Origin: Streptomyces sp. NBC_00190
GTDB taxonomy: Bacteria; Actinomycetota; Actinomycetes; Streptomycetales; Streptomycetaceae
Direction: 5' to 3'
Length of the DNA: 64,000 nt
NCBI RefSeq assembly: GCF_036203305.1
Contig: NZ_CP108131.1
Span: forward strand, 930,001-994,000
In this document: positions 8,297 through 16,724 of the stretch, piece after piece
Layout: each line of letters begins with the position of its first letter
Numbering within the stretch: the stretch's first letter is position 1
Program-made: the position numbers and the translations under genes
Notes under the pieces: model-generated
Told to the model about the DNA's origin: nothing
Seen by the model: only the letters and a program-made list of their open reading frames with translations
The model's database searches: none

Positions 8297-8445
8297 GGGC
8301 CGGTCGGGTCCCAGGCGGGGCCTGTCGGCCCGTCCGGACTCTTCCAGGGTTTCGCGGAGCTGCGCCGCCGCAACCGGGAGGAGCCGTCGCACCCCGAGCC
8401 GGGGGAGGCCGTCCCGGTCCCCGCTGACCAGGGCCGGACGGTCCC
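8297..8445. promoter_or_regulatory. Three GGGCCG-type palindromes in the divergent ADH/CBS intergenic region
   Basis: The 348-nt gap at 8223-8570 holds no gene but carries GGGCCGGTCGGGTCCC (8297-8312), GGGCCTGTCGGCCC (8318-8331) and GGGCCGGACGGTCCC (8431-8445). The first two lie near the minus-strand ADH start and the third nearer the plus-strand CBS start, so each direction could have its own site. The same motif family is seen at 20-55. A shared response regulator of the NarL/DosR type is the simplest explanation; this is inferred from symmetry and placement only. Confidence 0.55.
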
Positions 8446-8570
8446 GAGGTCTGCACCGCGAGGCCCTCCCGCAGCCCGCGGACCCGGTGCGAGCCTGAGG
8501 GAGAAGCACCTGAGGGGTCCGCACCCCACCACAGCGACATGCCGTTCGCCACGCCCGCTGAGGACCAGCC

Positions 8571-9224
8571 ATGACCTCCAGCCCGTACACCGTCAACGAC
8601 GTGATGACGAAGACCGTCATCGCCGTCACCCCCGCCGCCGAGTTCAAGGAGATCGTCACCGCGATGGAGCGCTGGAAGATCACCGCGGTCCCCGTCATCG
8701 AAGGGGAAGGCCGCGTCGTCGGCGTCGTCTCCGAGGCCGATCTCCTCACCAAGGAGGAGTTCCACGAACACAGGCCGGGCCTCATCGAGCAGATGCGCCG
8801 GCTCGGCGACACCGCGAAGGCCGGATCGGTGCGCGCCGAGGAGCTGATGACGAGCCCCGCCGTCACCATCCGCCCCGACGCCACACTCCCGCAGGCCGCA
8901 CGCCTGATGGTCGACCGCCGCATCAAGCGCCTCCCGGTCGTCGACGCCGACGGCACCCTCCTCGGCATCGTCAGCCGCGCCGACCTCCTCAAGGTCTTCC
9001 TCCGCGCCGACGACGACCTGGCCGCGGAAGTCCGGCGCGAGGTCGTCGAACCCGTCTTCCCGGTCTCGCACGGCGACGTCACGGTCAACGTCACGCACGG
9101 AATCGTCACCCTGACGGGAAAGACCCGCGACCCGCACCTCATCCCCCTGGCCGCTCGCCTCGCCCAGGGCGTCGAAGGCGTGGTCGGCGTGCACTGCCGG
9201 CTCGAATGCCCCGCGTCCCGCTGA
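8571..9224 (+). CDS. CBS-pair and BON domain protein (third copy)
   Basis: Predicted 217-residue protein with two CBS repeats (VPVIEGEGRVVGVVSEADLL and LPVVDADGTLLGIVSRADLL) and a C-terminal BON-like segment (VNVTHGIVTLTGKTRD, about 160-215). It has the same architecture as the copies at 151 and 1792 but diverges more and starts MTSS instead of MKH. ATG 8571 follows the divergent regulatory region. It stands alone on the plus strand, facing away from the ADH operon. Adenylate sensing is the family expectation. Confidence 0.88.
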   Translation: MTSSPYTVNDVMTKTVIAVTPAAEFKEIVTAMERWKITAVPVIEGEGRVVGVVSEADLLTKEEFHEHRPGLIEQMRRLGDTAKAGSVRAEELMTSPAVTIRPDATLPQAARLMVDRRIKRLPVVDADGTLLGIVSRADLLKVFLRADDDLAAEVRREVVEPVFPVSHGDVTVNVTHGIVTLTGKTRDPHLIPLAARLAQGVEGVVGVHCRLECPASR

Positions 9225-9331
9225 CCGCCGAAGACCGAAACGAATCAAGGAGTGGAAACCCCTGTCTGACTGGGGCTGCGGATGGCAGTCTCTACTCCTC
9301 GGAAACGTTGTCCTGGGGGGGGTCACACGTG

Positions 9332-11332
9332 ATGGAGCCGGGTACGGGCATGGGCCTGCGGGGCCGCAGCGGAATCCTGTCGCTGGTCGACGCGTGCCTG
9401 AAGGAGAGCCCGGCGGCGGAGCGGCCCCTGACCATGCTCCTCGGCCCGGCGGGCAGCGGAGCCAGCGAGGCGCACAGTGCGCTCATGGAGCACTTCGGGC
9501 CCGACTACCCCTTCGCCTTCGTCAACTTCGGCGGGGCCCAGTCCCTGCTCCCCCGCTACGCCCTCGGACTCCTGGCGCGCCAGCTCGAACGCAAACTGCC
9601 CCGCTACGGCCGCTCCCACTTCCCGCTGCTCAGCCTCGGCCTGCTCGCCTCCGACCAGGAGCTGCGCATGCGCAGCCTCGCCGAGGGCCGGCGCGCGGTG
9701 CAGCGCCAGCTCGACCGGTTCCAGGAGGAGAACGAGGCCCGGCACGGCGACTACCTGGCCGCCTTCTTCGAAGTGGGCATGGGCGCGGTCGGCATGCCCG
9801 AAGGCGCGTCCACAGCCGCGCTCGCCCTCTTCCAGGACGCCCTGCGGCGCGGCCGGCGCACCATGCCCGGCATACTCGCCGGCCGACTGGGCAGTCGGCT
9901 CACCGCCGGGGCCCACTGGTACGGGCGCCACCCCAGGACCCGCAGCGCGGACCCCATGGAAGCGCTCGTGGAGCTCAACCTCTGGCGCCACGAGGGCGAC
10001 GAGAACGAGCAGGAGCGGCTCGACCTGGTCCTCTTCTCGGCCTTCCTGGAGGACCTCAGACGCAACACCGCCCGAAACTTCATGCCCCGCTCCTACCTGC
10101 TGCTCCTCGACAACTCCCACACCGAGTACGGCCGCCGCTTCCTCGACCTGCTGCTGCGCTCCCGGCACGACGAGACGGTCGTGGCCGGCCACGCCAGCGA
10201 CCCGCTGACCGTCGTCGCCAGTTCCAACCGCTGGCTGCCCCGCTGGGGCCCGGCCACCGGCGACTCCTGGCCCTGGCAGCTGCGCGGCCCCGACCGGGCC
10301 TCCCTGGCCGACTGGAACGCCCACCGGCCGACCCGCGACAGCGAGGACACCTGGTGGTACCCGTTACGCCTGCGGGACCTCAACCTGGACGAGGTGCGGA
10401 TCCGGATCGAGCTCCAGCTCGGCGGGAACAGCGACCTGGCCCCGCTGACCCGCCTCACCCCCTTCGTGCACCGGCTCACCGGAGGACTGCCGCGCGCCGT
10501 CCACCAGGTGCTCGACGTCTTACGCCAAGCCGGGCCGCCTCCGGACTCCGGCCCCCAGCAGGACCGCTGGCTACGCACCCTGCCCGACCGGCCGCTGCGG
10601 ACCGGGGAAAACTCCGCCACCCTCGCCGACACCGCCCTCGGCCACCTCCTGCGCGACTTCGACGAGACCCAGCGGGCCACCCTCGCCGAATGCGCCGCCG
10701 CTCGGGACTTCTCCGTCGCCACGCGGCTGCTCAGCCCCAACGACTCCCTGTTCGGTGAGATCCGCTCCCGCTGGCTGCTGACCGGCCCCGTCGCCGTCGT
10801 CCCCGTACTCCATCCGTGGCTGCGCCGGCTGCTCCTGTGGCGGCTGGCCGCACGCCCCGACGGCTGGGACGCCGTCCACGAACTCCTCGCGGAGTACTAC
10901 CGCGGCGAGGGCAAGCCGGTGCAGGAGATGTACCACCAGCTCGCCCGCGGGCGGACCGAGGAGGTCACCGCCCACCTGGCGCGGCGTTTCACCGCCGTAC
11001 CGGCCGCCCAGTGGATCTCCGAGCTCGGCGCGATCACCGCCGCGCCGAACCGCCTCGCCGCCGACAGCGGTCCGCTGGAACTCCTCGCCGGGCTCGTCCC
11101 GAGCCGGTCCGGGCACGTGATGGACACCGAGTCCGTGATCCACACCCTGGTGACCACCCGCTGGGTGTGGAGCGATCCGCTCGCCGACCCCGCCATGCGA
11201 CTCAACGACATGATCGCCGACGGCTACACCCAGCTGTCCCAACTGCGGAGGAACGACATCGTGGCTCTGTTCAACGAGGCGGAGCGGTACCGTCACTGGC
11301 GCGATCCCCAGACCGCCGGCTGGGAGGGCTGA
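9332..11332 (+). CDS. Large P-loop (STAND/AAA-like) protein with degenerate Walker A
   Basis: Predicted 666-residue cytoplasmic protein of unknown function. Near the N terminus LLGPAGSGAS (about 36-45) has the shape of a Walker A loop, but Ala44 replaces the usual Lys. A Walker B-like strand YLLLLDNSH has its Asp at 260. The C-terminal 250 residues are helical and may be a sensor or protein-interaction region. ATG 9332 follows a G-rich ribosome site at 9314-9322. It contains two TTA codons (10364 and 10520), rare in such genomes and decoded by the bldA tRNA, so expression may be tied to development. Only 4 nt separate it from the membrane-anchored receptor-like gene downstream. I infer a paired signalling module. 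Confidence 0.75.
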   Translation: MEPGTGMGLRGRSGILSLVDACLKESPAAERPLTMLLGPAGSGASEAHSALMEHFGPDYPFAFVNFGGAQSLLPRYALGLLARQLERKLPRYGRSHFPLLSLGLLASDQELRMRSLAEGRRAVQRQLDRFQEENEARHGDYLAAFFEVGMGAVGMPEGASTAALALFQDALRRGRRTMPGILAGRLGSRLTAGAHWYGRHPRTRSADPMEALVELNLWRHEGDENEQERLDLVLFSAFLEDLRRNTARNFMPRSYLLLLDNSHTEYGRRFLDLLLRSRHDETVVAGHASDPLTVVASSNRWLPRWGPATGDSWPWQLRGPDRASLADWNAHRPTRDSEDTWWYPLRLRDLNLDEVRIRIELQLGGNSDLAPLTRLTPFVHRLTGGLPRAVHQVLDVLRQAGPPPDSGPQQDRWLRTLPDRPLRTGENSATLADTALGHLLRDFDETQRATLAECAAARDFSVATRLLSPNDSLFGEIRSRWLLTGPVAVVPVLHPWLRRLLLWRLAARPDGWDAVHELLAEYYRGEGKPVQEMYHQLARGRTEEVTAHLARRFTAVPAAQWISELGAITAAPNRLAADSGPLELLAGLVPSRSGHVMDTESVIHTLVTTRWVWSDPLADPAMRLNDMIADGYTQLSQLRRNDIVALFNEAERYRHWRDPQTAGWEG

Positions 11333-11336
11333 TCGC

Positions 11337-12815
11337 GTGCCCAGACTCGAATGGCCCCTGCACGTCGTACGCCGCGTCGCCCTCGCCACCGCCGCCGCCG
11401 TCGCCCTCATCGCGGCGCTGTGGGTGGGCGTCGGCTGGTTACAGGAACGCCAGGCCAGATGCGCCGACGGGGTCGTCGAGCAGGGCCCGGACGACGAGTG
11501 CGTCGGAGTGACCGACGGCTCCTACGTCTTCGCACCGCACCTCGACGCCGTCAGCAAGAAGATCGAGGAGGAGAACCGCCGGGTCCTCGCCAACGCGGAC
11601 AAGGAACCGTACGTCAGCGTCGCCTACTTCACCTCCTTCACCAGCACCGCCGAGGACAGCAACTCCGCCGAGGGCGTCCGCCACGAACTCCAGGGCGCCT
11701 ACCTCGCCCAGTACCGGCACAACCAGGGCGACCTCGCCGCCACCCCCAAGATCCGCCTGCTGATAGCCAACCCGGGCAGCAGGTCGACGCAGTGGAAGCA
11801 CACCGTCGACGAGCTGATCGCCCGCAAGGACTCCCCGGACCGGCTCGTCGCGGTGACCGGCCTCGGCCCCAGCACCAACGAGAACCTCGCGGCCATAAAG
11901 CTCCTCTCCGAACACGGCATCGCCATGGTCGGCGCCACCATGACCGCCACCAACATCCAGGGCATCAACGGCTTCGTCCGGATCGCGCCCACCAACGAGG
12001 ACGAGGCGTACGCGGCCGCCGGCTACCTCAAACGGCGCGGCGTCGCCACCGGCGTCGTCATCCAGGACGTGGCGGAGGGGAACCTCTACGCCTCCACCCT
12101 CGGCACCGCTTTCACCAAGGCCTTCCAGGAAGGCGACAAGCACCGGCTCGTCGCCGAGCGCATGACCTACGACTCCTCCGTCAGCAGCGCCTGGCAGAAC
12201 GAACTGCGCTACATGCCCGGTCAGTTGTGCCAGCAGCGCCCGCAGCTCGTGTACTTCGCGGGCCGCGGACAGCACCTCACCCACTTCCTCGACGCGCTCT
12301 CCAACCGCAGCTGCACCGACCAGGAGTTCACCGTGTTCGCCGGGGACGACACGACCAACCTGAGCGCCGAGCAGCTCGCCCACGCCGCCGAGACGGGCAT
12401 CGAGGTGCTCTATACCGGCCTCTCCCACCCCGACATGTACCGCTCGGCGCCGCAGGCGGTGTCCGCGCCGTCCGCGAAGAACTTCCAGCCGGGCGGGCTG
12501 CTGGACCGGTGGTTCCCGCACGACACCCGTGAGGACGGCGGGGCCCTGATGGGCCATGACGCGGTCCTCGCCGCGGCCCACGGCATCCAGATGGCCGCCC
12601 GCTGGCAGGGGCAGGTCGTCGGCGACGCGGTGGCCCGGATGTTCCACCAGATGGACGGCACCCAGCAGGTGGCCGGGGCCAGCGGGTTCATCTCCTTCCA
12701 GAACAACGGCAATCCGCGCAACAAGGCCGTGCCGATCCTGCGCCTCAACGGCAAGGGCCAGGTCGAGTTCGTCGAGGTGTCCGCGGCGGAGGGCAAGCCG
12801 CCGCAGGAACAGTGA
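11337..12815 (+). CDS. Membrane-anchored type-1 periplasmic-binding-like receptor
   Basis: Predicted 492-residue protein. A single N-terminal transmembrane segment (about 13-33) is followed by an extracytoplasmic region with the two-lobed layout of branched-chain amino acid binding proteins (for example VAVTGLGPSTNENLAAIKLL, then ATMTATNIQGINGFVRIAPT). No lipobox and no ABC permease or ATPase genes are nearby, so it is more likely a sensor than a transporter subunit. The GTG start at 11337 follows GGGAGGG and lies 4 nt after the P-loop gene. One TTA codon is present at 11439 (codon 35). Ligand unknown. A hairpin terminator closes the pair. Confidence 0.78.
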   Translation: MPRLEWPLHVVRRVALATAAAVALIAALWVGVGWLQERQARCADGVVEQGPDDECVGVTDGSYVFAPHLDAVSKKIEEENRRVLANADKEPYVSVAYFTSFTSTAEDSNSAEGVRHELQGAYLAQYRHNQGDLAATPKIRLLIANPGSRSTQWKHTVDELIARKDSPDRLVAVTGLGPSTNENLAAIKLLSEHGIAMVGATMTATNIQGINGFVRIAPTNEDEAYAAAGYLKRRGVATGVVIQDVAEGNLYASTLGTAFTKAFQEGDKHRLVAERMTYDSSVSSAWQNELRYMPGQLCQQRPQLVYFAGRGQHLTHFLDALSNRSCTDQEFTVFAGDDTTNLSAEQLAHAAETGIEVLYTGLSHPDMYRSAPQAVSAPSAKNFQPGGLLDRWFPHDTREDGGALMGHDAVLAAAHGIQMAARWQGQVVGDAVARMFHQMDGTQQVAGASGFISFQNNGNPRNKAVPILRLNGKGQVEFVEVSAAEGKPPQEQ

Positions 12816-12853
12816 CGGAACTCCGCGGTCCGGCCCTGCGACGTGGACCGGAA

Positions 12854-12880
12854 GAGGCCGGGCCGAAGGGGCCCGGCCTC
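12854..12880. terminator. Bidirectional hairpin terminator
   Basis: GAGGCCGGGCC pairs perfectly (11 bp) with GGCCCGGCCTC across a 5-nt loop. It lies between the convergent receptor gene (ends 12815) and the anchored secreted protein gene (ends 12892), so it can serve both. No U-tract follows, as is usual in streptomycetes. Confidence 0.8.
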
Positions 12881-12891
12881 ACGGAGTCAGG

Positions 12892-13824
12892 TCAGCGGGT
12901 GGTGGCGGTCCGCCGGCGGCGCGCGTACACCACCGCACCGCCGATCGCCGCCAGGGCTGCGGCCCCGGTGGCGGAGACCGCCGGCCAGGACGCCTCGGCC
13001 GCCTGTGTCGCGGAGCCGGCGGCGACCTGCTCCGGCTGGTCCTCCCCGAGGCCGGCGAACCCGCCGGCCAGGCCCTTGCGGTCGTACTCCGAGCCGGGCA
13101 TCTTGTCGCCGTAGCGGGCGGCGACGAGCTTCTGGTACGCGGCGAGGGTGACGCCGCGCTTTCCGCCGAGGCCGGTGGTCGCCTCCTCATTGAGCGGCTC
13201 GACCATGCCTTCGGGGGTGAGCCGGTACCAGGCGTGGATCTGCGGCTCGGTGAAGGTACGGGCCTGCGGCGTGCCGCGCTCGGCGAAGGCGACCTCGGCG
13301 TCGCCGTCCCGGATGCCGGCCAGCTGCCAGCCCTCGGCGCCGACGTTCTGCGGGCCGCTTCCCGTCGCAGGGGCGTTCCCCTTGGGCGCGAGCAGCACGG
13401 CGGCGTTCTTGCCGTCGGAGGCGGCCACCCGGGAGGCCAGGTAGGAGAGCCGGATCGCGGTCTGCGGGGTCGCCTGGGTCTTGCCGGTCACGAAGTCGGG
13501 GCTGACCTCGAACATCGGCACCGGGTCCTTGAGGTCGAACCCGGGCGGCGCGGCGACCGCGGCGGGCGCGTTCCCCGGGGTACCGACGGTGCCGCCGTCC
13601 GCGGCGGGGGCGGTGCCGTGCTGCCGGGCCGAGACCAGGAATCGGGAGACCGTGTCGCGGAGCTGGTCGCTCCGGACGGCCTGCTGGGCGGACGGGTAGC
13701 CCGCGATGCCGTCGCCCTCCGCGGCCTGTGAGGGAACGATTCCGCTCAGGGCGGCGGCCAGCGCGGCCGTCGCGAGGACGGCGGCCCGGACCGCCGCGCG
13801 CTTGGTGTGTCGCATGGTCTGCAT
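12892..13824 (-). CDS. Secreted, C-terminally membrane-anchored protein of unknown function
   Basis: Predicted 310-residue protein. A basic N terminus and hydrophobic stretch ending near SQAAEG (about residue 36) form a signal peptide. The central domain (about 85-250, with AWYRLTPEGMVEPLNEEATT and GVTLAAYQKLVAARYGDKMP) matches no family I know. The C terminus has a hydrophobic segment (about 282-302) followed by ARRRR, a stop-transfer anchor; there is no LPXTG motif. ATG 13824 follows GAGGAGAAG. It lies 14 nt downstream of the papain-like protease gene on the same strand. Being a substrate, inhibitor or wall partner of that protease is a context inference. Confidence 0.72.
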   Translation of the reverse strand: MQTMRHTKRAAVRAAVLATAALAAALSGIVPSQAAEGDGIAGYPSAQQAVRSDQLRDTVSRFLVSARQHGTAPAADGGTVGTPGNAPAAVAAPPGFDLKDPVPMFEVSPDFVTGKTQATPQTAIRLSYLASRVAASDGKNAAVLLAPKGNAPATGSGPQNVGAEGWQLAGIRDGDAEVAFAERGTPQARTFTEPQIHAWYRLTPEGMVEPLNEEATTGLGGKRGVTLAAYQKLVAARYGDKMPGSEYDRKGLAGGFAGLGEDQPEQVAAGSATQAAEASWPAVSATGAAALAAIGGAVVYARRRRTATTR

Positions 13825-13838
13825 GGTCGGTCTTCTCC

Positions 13839-14702
13839 TCAGCCCTGGATCCCGATGCGGGAGTGGGTCCACTGGAACGAGTTGTTGTTCACGTAAGTGG
13901 CGTGGTTCCACCAGGTGTAGGTCTGGGTGGTCTGCCACGGGTCGCCGACCGCGATCATGTTGGTGGTGCTGTCGTAGCCGTAGATGACGTTCATGTGACC
14001 GCCGCCGGTGCGCCATCCGATCCGGACGGCGAACGGCCGGCCTGCGGCGATCTCGGTGACGGACTCGTTGAACGATGCGTTGCGGTACAGGCTGCGGCCG
14101 CTGTCCCTCAGCCCCAGCCTGGCCAGGCCGTTGGCCATGTCTTCCAGCGTCGCGGGCTGGTTGTTGCAGTCCACCCAGGTCCCCTGGGCGGCGAGTTGAC
14201 AGAACTGCTCCTGGCTGACGGAGCGGCCCCAGTGTTTGGCGATGGTCACGCCGGAGGCGTCCCAGCACCACTGGGTCCTGACCTGCTTCTGCATGTCGAT
14301 CTTGAGCGTCTTCGCCGTCGTGGGGGTGGGCGGTTTCGGGTTCGGGTTCGGGTTGGACCCGCAGACCGGCAGGGGGGTGGTGTTCTCGTTGATGAAGGCG
14401 TCGGCGATGTAGTACGAGCCGGTGAAGATCCACCGCGGATTGTTCTCCACCGTGTCCCCGGTGGTCCGGCAGGACATCTGGATCTTGTCGCCCACCTTCG
14501 AGGAACCGTTCACCTGGGCCGAGAGGGACGGCTTGGCCCGGTGGTTGACGGTCTTGTAGTTGCCCTGCCCGCCGATGACCGTGCCGTTGACCGCACCGGC
14601 CTGAGCGAGGGCACCGAAGCCGAACAGCAGACCGCCGGAGAGCGCGGCGGTGATCGCGGCTATCAGCGCTTTCTTGCGGCGGGACGCGCGACGTTTGTGC
14701 AT
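13839..14702 (-). CDS. Secreted SH3-like plus papain-like (AvrRpt2-type) cysteine protease
   Basis: Predicted 287-residue exported protein. A twin-basic N terminus and hydrophobic core (about 11-35) form the signal peptide. An SH3-like region (about 38-112) and an Asn-Pro linker follow, then a catalytic domain at about 130-287. Catalytic candidates are Cys146 in QWCWDASG, His236 in GGHMNVIYGYD and Asp254 in GDPW, the Cys-His-Asp layout of C39-like and AvrRpt2-like proteases. ATG 14702 follows AAGGAG. The SH3-like part may bind peptidoglycan or the cell surface. Substrate unknown; the downstream anchored protein is the obvious candidate partner. Confidence 0.82.
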   Translation of the reverse strand: MHKRRASRRKKALIAAITAALSGGLLFGFGALAQAGAVNGTVIGGQGNYKTVNHRAKPSLSAQVNGSSKVGDKIQMSCRTTGDTVENNPRWIFTGSYYIADAFINENTTPLPVCGSNPNPNPKPPTPTTAKTLKIDMQKQVRTQWCWDASGVTIAKHWGRSVSQEQFCQLAAQGTWVDCNNQPATLEDMANGLARLGLRDSGRSLYRNASFNESVTEIAAGRPFAVRIGWRTGGGHMNVIYGYDSTTNMIAVGDPWQTTQTYTWWNHATYVNNNSFQWTHSRIGIQG

Positions 14703-15014
14703 CTTGCTCCTTGAACTGAGAATGCGGGCTGGCTGCCCGGCGGCGCGCCGATCAATACGCCGCCGGCCGTCTTGCCGCCCCAGGCGGCTACAGCCCGGAA
14801 ATGCGGGCCGACCGAGCGTCACATCCGGACGGGTCGACGCCCCTGCGCTACCGGTGAAGCCGAGGTGCAGGTCCTCCATAACCAGGCACAACCGCACCTC
14901 TTTCCTTGAGTGCATTGGGTGCCGGGAATCCTGCCAGAGAGATGGAGGGATCCGAACGCCCTTGCTCTACGCGCGAAGATGTCGCCTATTCAATCACTGG
15001 ATCGAGGTGATGTG
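14703..15014. other. Intergenic region of lower GC, no gene recognised
   Basis: These 312 nt upstream of the papain-like protease are richer in A and T than the surroundings, increasingly so towards 15000. They presumably contain the minus-strand protease promoter, but no convincing -10/-35 pair was identified. Open frames here have poor codon use and no family resemblance. Confidence 0.5.
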
Positions 15015-15248
15015 ATGGCTCGTCAATTCGGTCTCAATTGCTGCCAGTTGGCGACGACAGAGCCATTGGTCCAGGCCATTTTCGAGCAGCCCAATGGCGC
15101 GCGACTTTACGGAAACTTGATAGAGCGCAACCCTTTGTTGGACGCCATGTCAAATAGCGAAATCGCCCTGAGTGTATGCGGCGTGACTCTCCATCATTTC
15201 AAAAGGAAAACAAACCCTGGTTTTGCACGGAGAGGGCTCACAGCATGA
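15015..15248 (+). CDS. Doubtful small gene of atypical codon use
   Basis: A 77-codon frame starting at ATG 15015 with GAGGTGA at 15004-15010 as a possible ribosome site. Third positions are close to half A/T, unlike every confident gene nearby, and the product (MARQFGLNCCQLATTEPLVQ at its N terminus) matches nothing I recognise. It overlaps the stop end of the aldehyde dehydrogenase remnant by 11 nt. It could be a foreign gene, a remnant of one, or not a gene. Confidence 0.25.
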   Translation: MARQFGLNCCQLATTEPLVQAIFEQPNGARLYGNLIERNPLLDAMSNSEIALSVCGVTLHHFKRKTNPGFARRGLTA

Positions 15249-16083
15249 CGTGCTTGGCCTGGGTGTAGTCCAGGAGGCCGGACAGGGAGAGGTCGCTGCC
15301 GTAGCCGGAGTGCTTGACTCCGCCGTGGGGCATCTCGGAGACCGTGGTGCCGTGGGTGTTCACCCAGACGATGCCGGTGTGGAGGGCGCGGGTGGCGCGC
15401 ATCGCGCGGTCGTGGTCGGTGGTCCACACACTCGCGGCCAGGCCGAAGCGCACTCCGTTGGCGAGGTGCAGGGCTTCTGCCTCGTCGGCGAAGGGCTGGA
15501 CGGTCGCGACCGGTCCGAAGATCTCCTCCCGCACGATCTCGTCGTCCTGGCGGACACCGGCGACCACGGTGGGCTCGTGGAAGAAGCCGGGGCCCGCGGG
15601 CCGCCCTCCGCCGGTGACGATCTCGGCGTGGGCCGGCAGGCGGTCCAGCAGGGCCTGCACCGAGGTGAGTTGGGCCGCATTGTCGAGCGGACCGAAGTCG
15701 GTGCCGGTGCGGGGCCTGCCCGCCGCGGCGGCGAAGGCCGCGAGGAACACGTCGTGGATCCGGCGGTGGACCAGGAGCCGGGTGGGCGCGGTGCAGTCCT
15801 GGCCCGCGTTGTAGTAGGCGACCTCGGCGAGGGCGGCGGCGGTGGGCTCGACGTCCACGTCCTCGTGGACGATGACGGGGGCGTTGCCGCCGAGTTCCAG
15901 GTGGACCCGTTTGAGGCCGGCCGCGGCGGCCGCCGCGATCTCCCGGCCGGCGCGGACGCTGCCGGTGACGGCGATCAGGGCGACCGCCGGGTGGGCGGTG
16001 AGGGCCCGGCCGGTGTCGCGGTCGCCGCAGACGACGTTGAGCACCCCCGGCGGCAGGTGTCCGGCCGCGATCCGGGCCAGCAG
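15238..16083 (-). pseudogene. Aldehyde dehydrogenase, N-terminally truncated remnant
   Basis: About 280 residues of the C-terminal half of an aldehyde dehydrogenase of the gamma-aminobutyraldehyde type. Conserved pieces are VLNVVCGDRDTGRAL, ITAVTGSVRAGREI-like ALIAVTGSVRAG, HLELGGNAPV, the catalytic Cys in NAGQDCTA, EEIFGPVATVQPF and MPHGGVKHSGYGSDLS. The usual N-terminal ~190 residues of the NAD fold are absent. Homology stops near 16083, where an oppositely oriented acyl-CoA dehydrogenase fragment begins. No start codon or promoter of its own is apparent, so an active enzyme is unlikely. The natural C terminus appears intact. Confidence 0.8.
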
Positions 16084-16301
16084 GCCGGCTCGGACCCGCA
16101 GAGCCTGCGGACCACGGCGACCCGGACCGGCAGCGGCTGGGTGCTCAACGGCGAGAAGTGGTTCGTCACCGTCGGTGACCATGCGGACTTCATGATCGTG
16201 CTCGCCGCCGCCGGGGACGAGGGGGCGCCGACCCTGTTCCTCGTCGACAAGGACACACCGGGCATCGAGATGACCCGGGTGCCCCGCTGGATGCACACCA
16301 G
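16084..16301 (+). pseudogene. Acyl-CoA dehydrogenase internal fragment
   Basis: About 72 codons encode only the middle beta-barrel of an acyl-CoA dehydrogenase: AGSDPQSLRTTATRTGSGWV, then LNGEKWFVT and FLVDKDTPGIEM. Both the N-terminal helical domain and the C-terminal catalytic domain are missing. The left end abuts the truncated aldehyde dehydrogenase, the right end abuts a TetR C-terminal fragment. It has no start codon of its own in a sensible place. Breakpoints are placed to within about 15 nt by loss of family resemblance. Confidence 0.75.
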
Positions 16302-16711
16302 ACCGGTACGGACACCGGCAGCGAGGACGATTCGCTCCCCGCCGCCGTCGTCCTGGCCCGGATCGTGCGGAGCATGCTGCCCACGGACGCGGAGCTGCGC
16401 CAGGACTGGAAGCTCTGGCAGGAGCTGTGGGTACGCGCCCTGCGCGACGGCACGGCCCGGCACCTCGCCGTCGACCTGTACGACCAACTGCACGCGTGGG
16501 TCGGCGCAGTCGTGGAACGGGGCATCGCTTCCGGCGAGTTCACCGACTGCGACGTCTGCGGGCTCAGCACCCTGGTACTGGCCCTGTGCGACGGCCTCGG
16601 CATCCGCCTGATGCTGGAGACCCCCGGGTCGACCTCGCCACGGCCCAGTCGACGGTGTGGCGGGCGATCGCGCCGGCCCTCGGGATCGCGCCGGACTTCC
16701 CGACGGTCTGA
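16302..16711 (+). pseudogene. TetR-family regulator, C-terminal remnant with frameshift
   Basis: Reads as the ligand-binding half of a TetR regulator (LRQDWKLWQELWVRALRDG, then VVERGIASGEFTDCDVCGLS) with no DNA-binding helix-turn-helix. Near 16620-16628, in ACCCCCGGG, the frame shifts: continuing one frame gives nonsense, while the next gives VDLATAQSTVWRAIAPALGI and the stop at 16711. A single-base loss in the C/G run explains this. It is the third decayed gene in 1.5 kb and lies just before the histidine kinase gene. Confidence 0.72.
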
Positions 16712-16724
16712 CGGCGTCGGGAAG

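Noticed and set aside
8252..9331. Possible N-terminal extension of the P-loop protein through the third CBS gene
   Set aside because: The frame is open but overlaps a confident CBS gene in another frame, and a ribosome site sits just before ATG 9332.
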